This document shows, piece by piece, positions 13,659 to 14,562 of a stretch of 14,562 nt of DNA. The notes beneath the pieces were generated by a model. That model did no database searches and had not been told where the DNA came from. It saw only the letters and a program-made list of their open reading frames with translations. Position 1 is the stretch's first letter. The number at the start of each line of letters is the position of its first letter. The stretch comes from Sanchytrium tribonematis. Lineage: Eukaryota; Sanchytriomycota; Sanchytriomycetes; Sanchytriales; Sanchytriaceae. Position numbers and translations under genes: made by a program. The stretch spans positions 1 to 14,562 of the forward strand of contig JADGIG010000166.1 of assembly GCA_018985235.1 (NCBI GenBank). Direction: 5' to 3'.

Positions 13659-14562
13659 TCATTTATTTCGATTCGTTTCATAATCTACTTTTTCAATGAA
13701 ATTGAACATTAGTGCATGTTCTAAATAATTTAATTTTAATGCTAGTAATTGAGCTTCAAAATCATCAAAACTTAGCTGATTACACCAATTCAATAAAAAT
13801 TGAATATTTCCCCATCTAATCGAGCTAATAAATGGATCAATTAACACATCACCCCCAGAAATGTCCATAATTGGTGTATTTGAGTACCCATTTTATGCAA
13901 TGCTTCAATAGTTGCTGTAATAAATGTACTCTTCCACCCGGATGTCGTGATTCGTCTCAATTGATTATTTAATGAACCAATATATGCTGTGACCATGAGT
14001 GTATTCAAATCAATTAAATATTGCAAAAAAGAAGATTGTGGATCGGTGAAAAATGTCAGATGTCCATTTATGGCCTGTTGAAATGCAAAATAGTCAATAA
14101 TCAAATTCTCGTTATTATGAATATACGCAGAAGCTATTTGAATTTGTTTTATGGCTAAATCCTCCGACTTCGTGTTTCTAAACACATGAAATGCAGACAA
14201 ATATTTCTCTATAACATTGATTAATTTTAAGAAATGCTGCCCACAATATCCTTGAATTTGAGTTTTAAAATATTGAACCACATTAGCCAATTCATTCACT
14301 TTCATGATTTGATGTTGTCGTCCAATAAATAATTGATAAAATTGAACTACATGTTCATTTTGCATGCTTGGATCTACGCAACGCGATCTAATGGAGTTTA
14401 TCCTGCTCAAATGATTCTCTATTTGCTCGGTATGCATTCCAGTAGTCAAATGACCCATATCTTCATTTCTTATATGTGCTTTCACGGCAACAAGAAATGG
14501 CAACATATCAGTCTTTTTCAAAGCATTTAATTCTGATTGCCAATAATACTGTCCAAATAGTA
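13659..14562 (-). CDS. YLLDLN family, copy 4, 5' end outside the window, interrupted by one frame change
   Basis: The coding frame enters from the right edge (LFGQYYWQSEL, matching the end of the leader and YWEDQ of copy 3), so the start codon lies beyond 14562. Residues then match the family: QFYQLFIG, VIEKYLSAFHVFRN, IQIASAYI and YLIDLNTLMVTAYIGSLN. The frame ends in TAA at about 13841, but homology continues in another frame to TGA at 13659 (RWGNIQFLL matching RSGNLDHLL of copy 1). The switch falls near a run of five G on the minus strand (about 13849-13853), where a one-base change is the simplest cause. A splice explanation would delete residues the paralogs keep. It lacks the basic tail of copies 2 and 3. 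AATAAA overlaps the last codons. Confidence 0.72.

Noticed and set aside
13820-13870. A 23-nt intron to explain the frame change in YLLDLN copy 4
   Set aside because: The spliced product would be about ten residues shorter than the paralogs in the LW...RxGN spacing; a one-base change at the G5 run fits better.
1-14562. Origin from a giant DNA virus (compact genes, ankyrin, kinases, small membrane proteins)
   Set aside because: No viral hallmark gene is present, while a spliceosomal mini-intron and arrays of leader-bearing paralogs fit a cellular eukaryote better.
1-14562. tRNA, rRNA, CRISPR array, transposase or long terminal repeats
   Set aside because: Nothing in the gaps, all under 200 bases, resembles a cloverleaf, regular spaced repeats, or mobile-element ends or proteins.

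Overview
The window reads as nuclear DNA of a gene-dense, AT-rich eukaryote, most likely a parasitic protist. Three things support this. (1) A phosphatase gene on the minus strand carries a 19-nt GT...AG spliceosomal intron (1013-1031); the family alignment requires its removal. (2) Most 3' ends carry AATAAA on, or within about 12 nt of, the stop codon. (3) The standard code fits: TAA, TAG and TGA all act as stops. No gap exceeds 200 bases. Introns this small are known from chlorarachniophyte nucleomorphs (18-21 nt) and heterotrich ciliates (15-16 nt). Arrays of secreted, effector-like paralogs do not fit a nucleomorph, so I lean to a reduced parasite, perhaps a rhizarian such as an ascetosporean. 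That placement is inference.

Layout. 83-553: secreted protein of unknown function. 575-1832 (-): HAD-family phosphatase with the tiny intron. 1982-2251: small secreted Cys-rich protein. 2317-4064 (-): five consecutive small proteins with C-terminal membrane segments; a sixth lies at 6079-6285 (-). 4261-12479 (+): secreted kinase-like genes at 4261, 7520, 10659 and 11514, plus a decapitated copy at 10152. Interleaved on the minus strand are members of a second secreted family with no name I recognise, called here the YLLDLN family, at 5128, 6416, 12576 and 13659 (the last runs off the right edge). Between these sit a secreted ankyrin-repeat protein (8615-9520) and a G+C-richer, 12-cysteine secreted protein with a hevein-like look (9615-9974).

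Beyond the one phosphatase this looks like an accessory, effector-type locus. Two secreted families have multiplied in tandem and on opposite strands, and their copies are at different stages of change: kinases with intact catalytic residues, pseudokinases, a headless fragment, a 39-bp internal tandem duplication, and two YLLDLN genes broken by one-base frame changes. Signal-peptide coding ends are shared between unrelated families (an AFQF type and an FAN type). Two YLLDLN proteins end in basic, NLS-like tails. A reasonable working model is a set of proteins exported by a parasite to act on its host; nothing in the sequence proves that.
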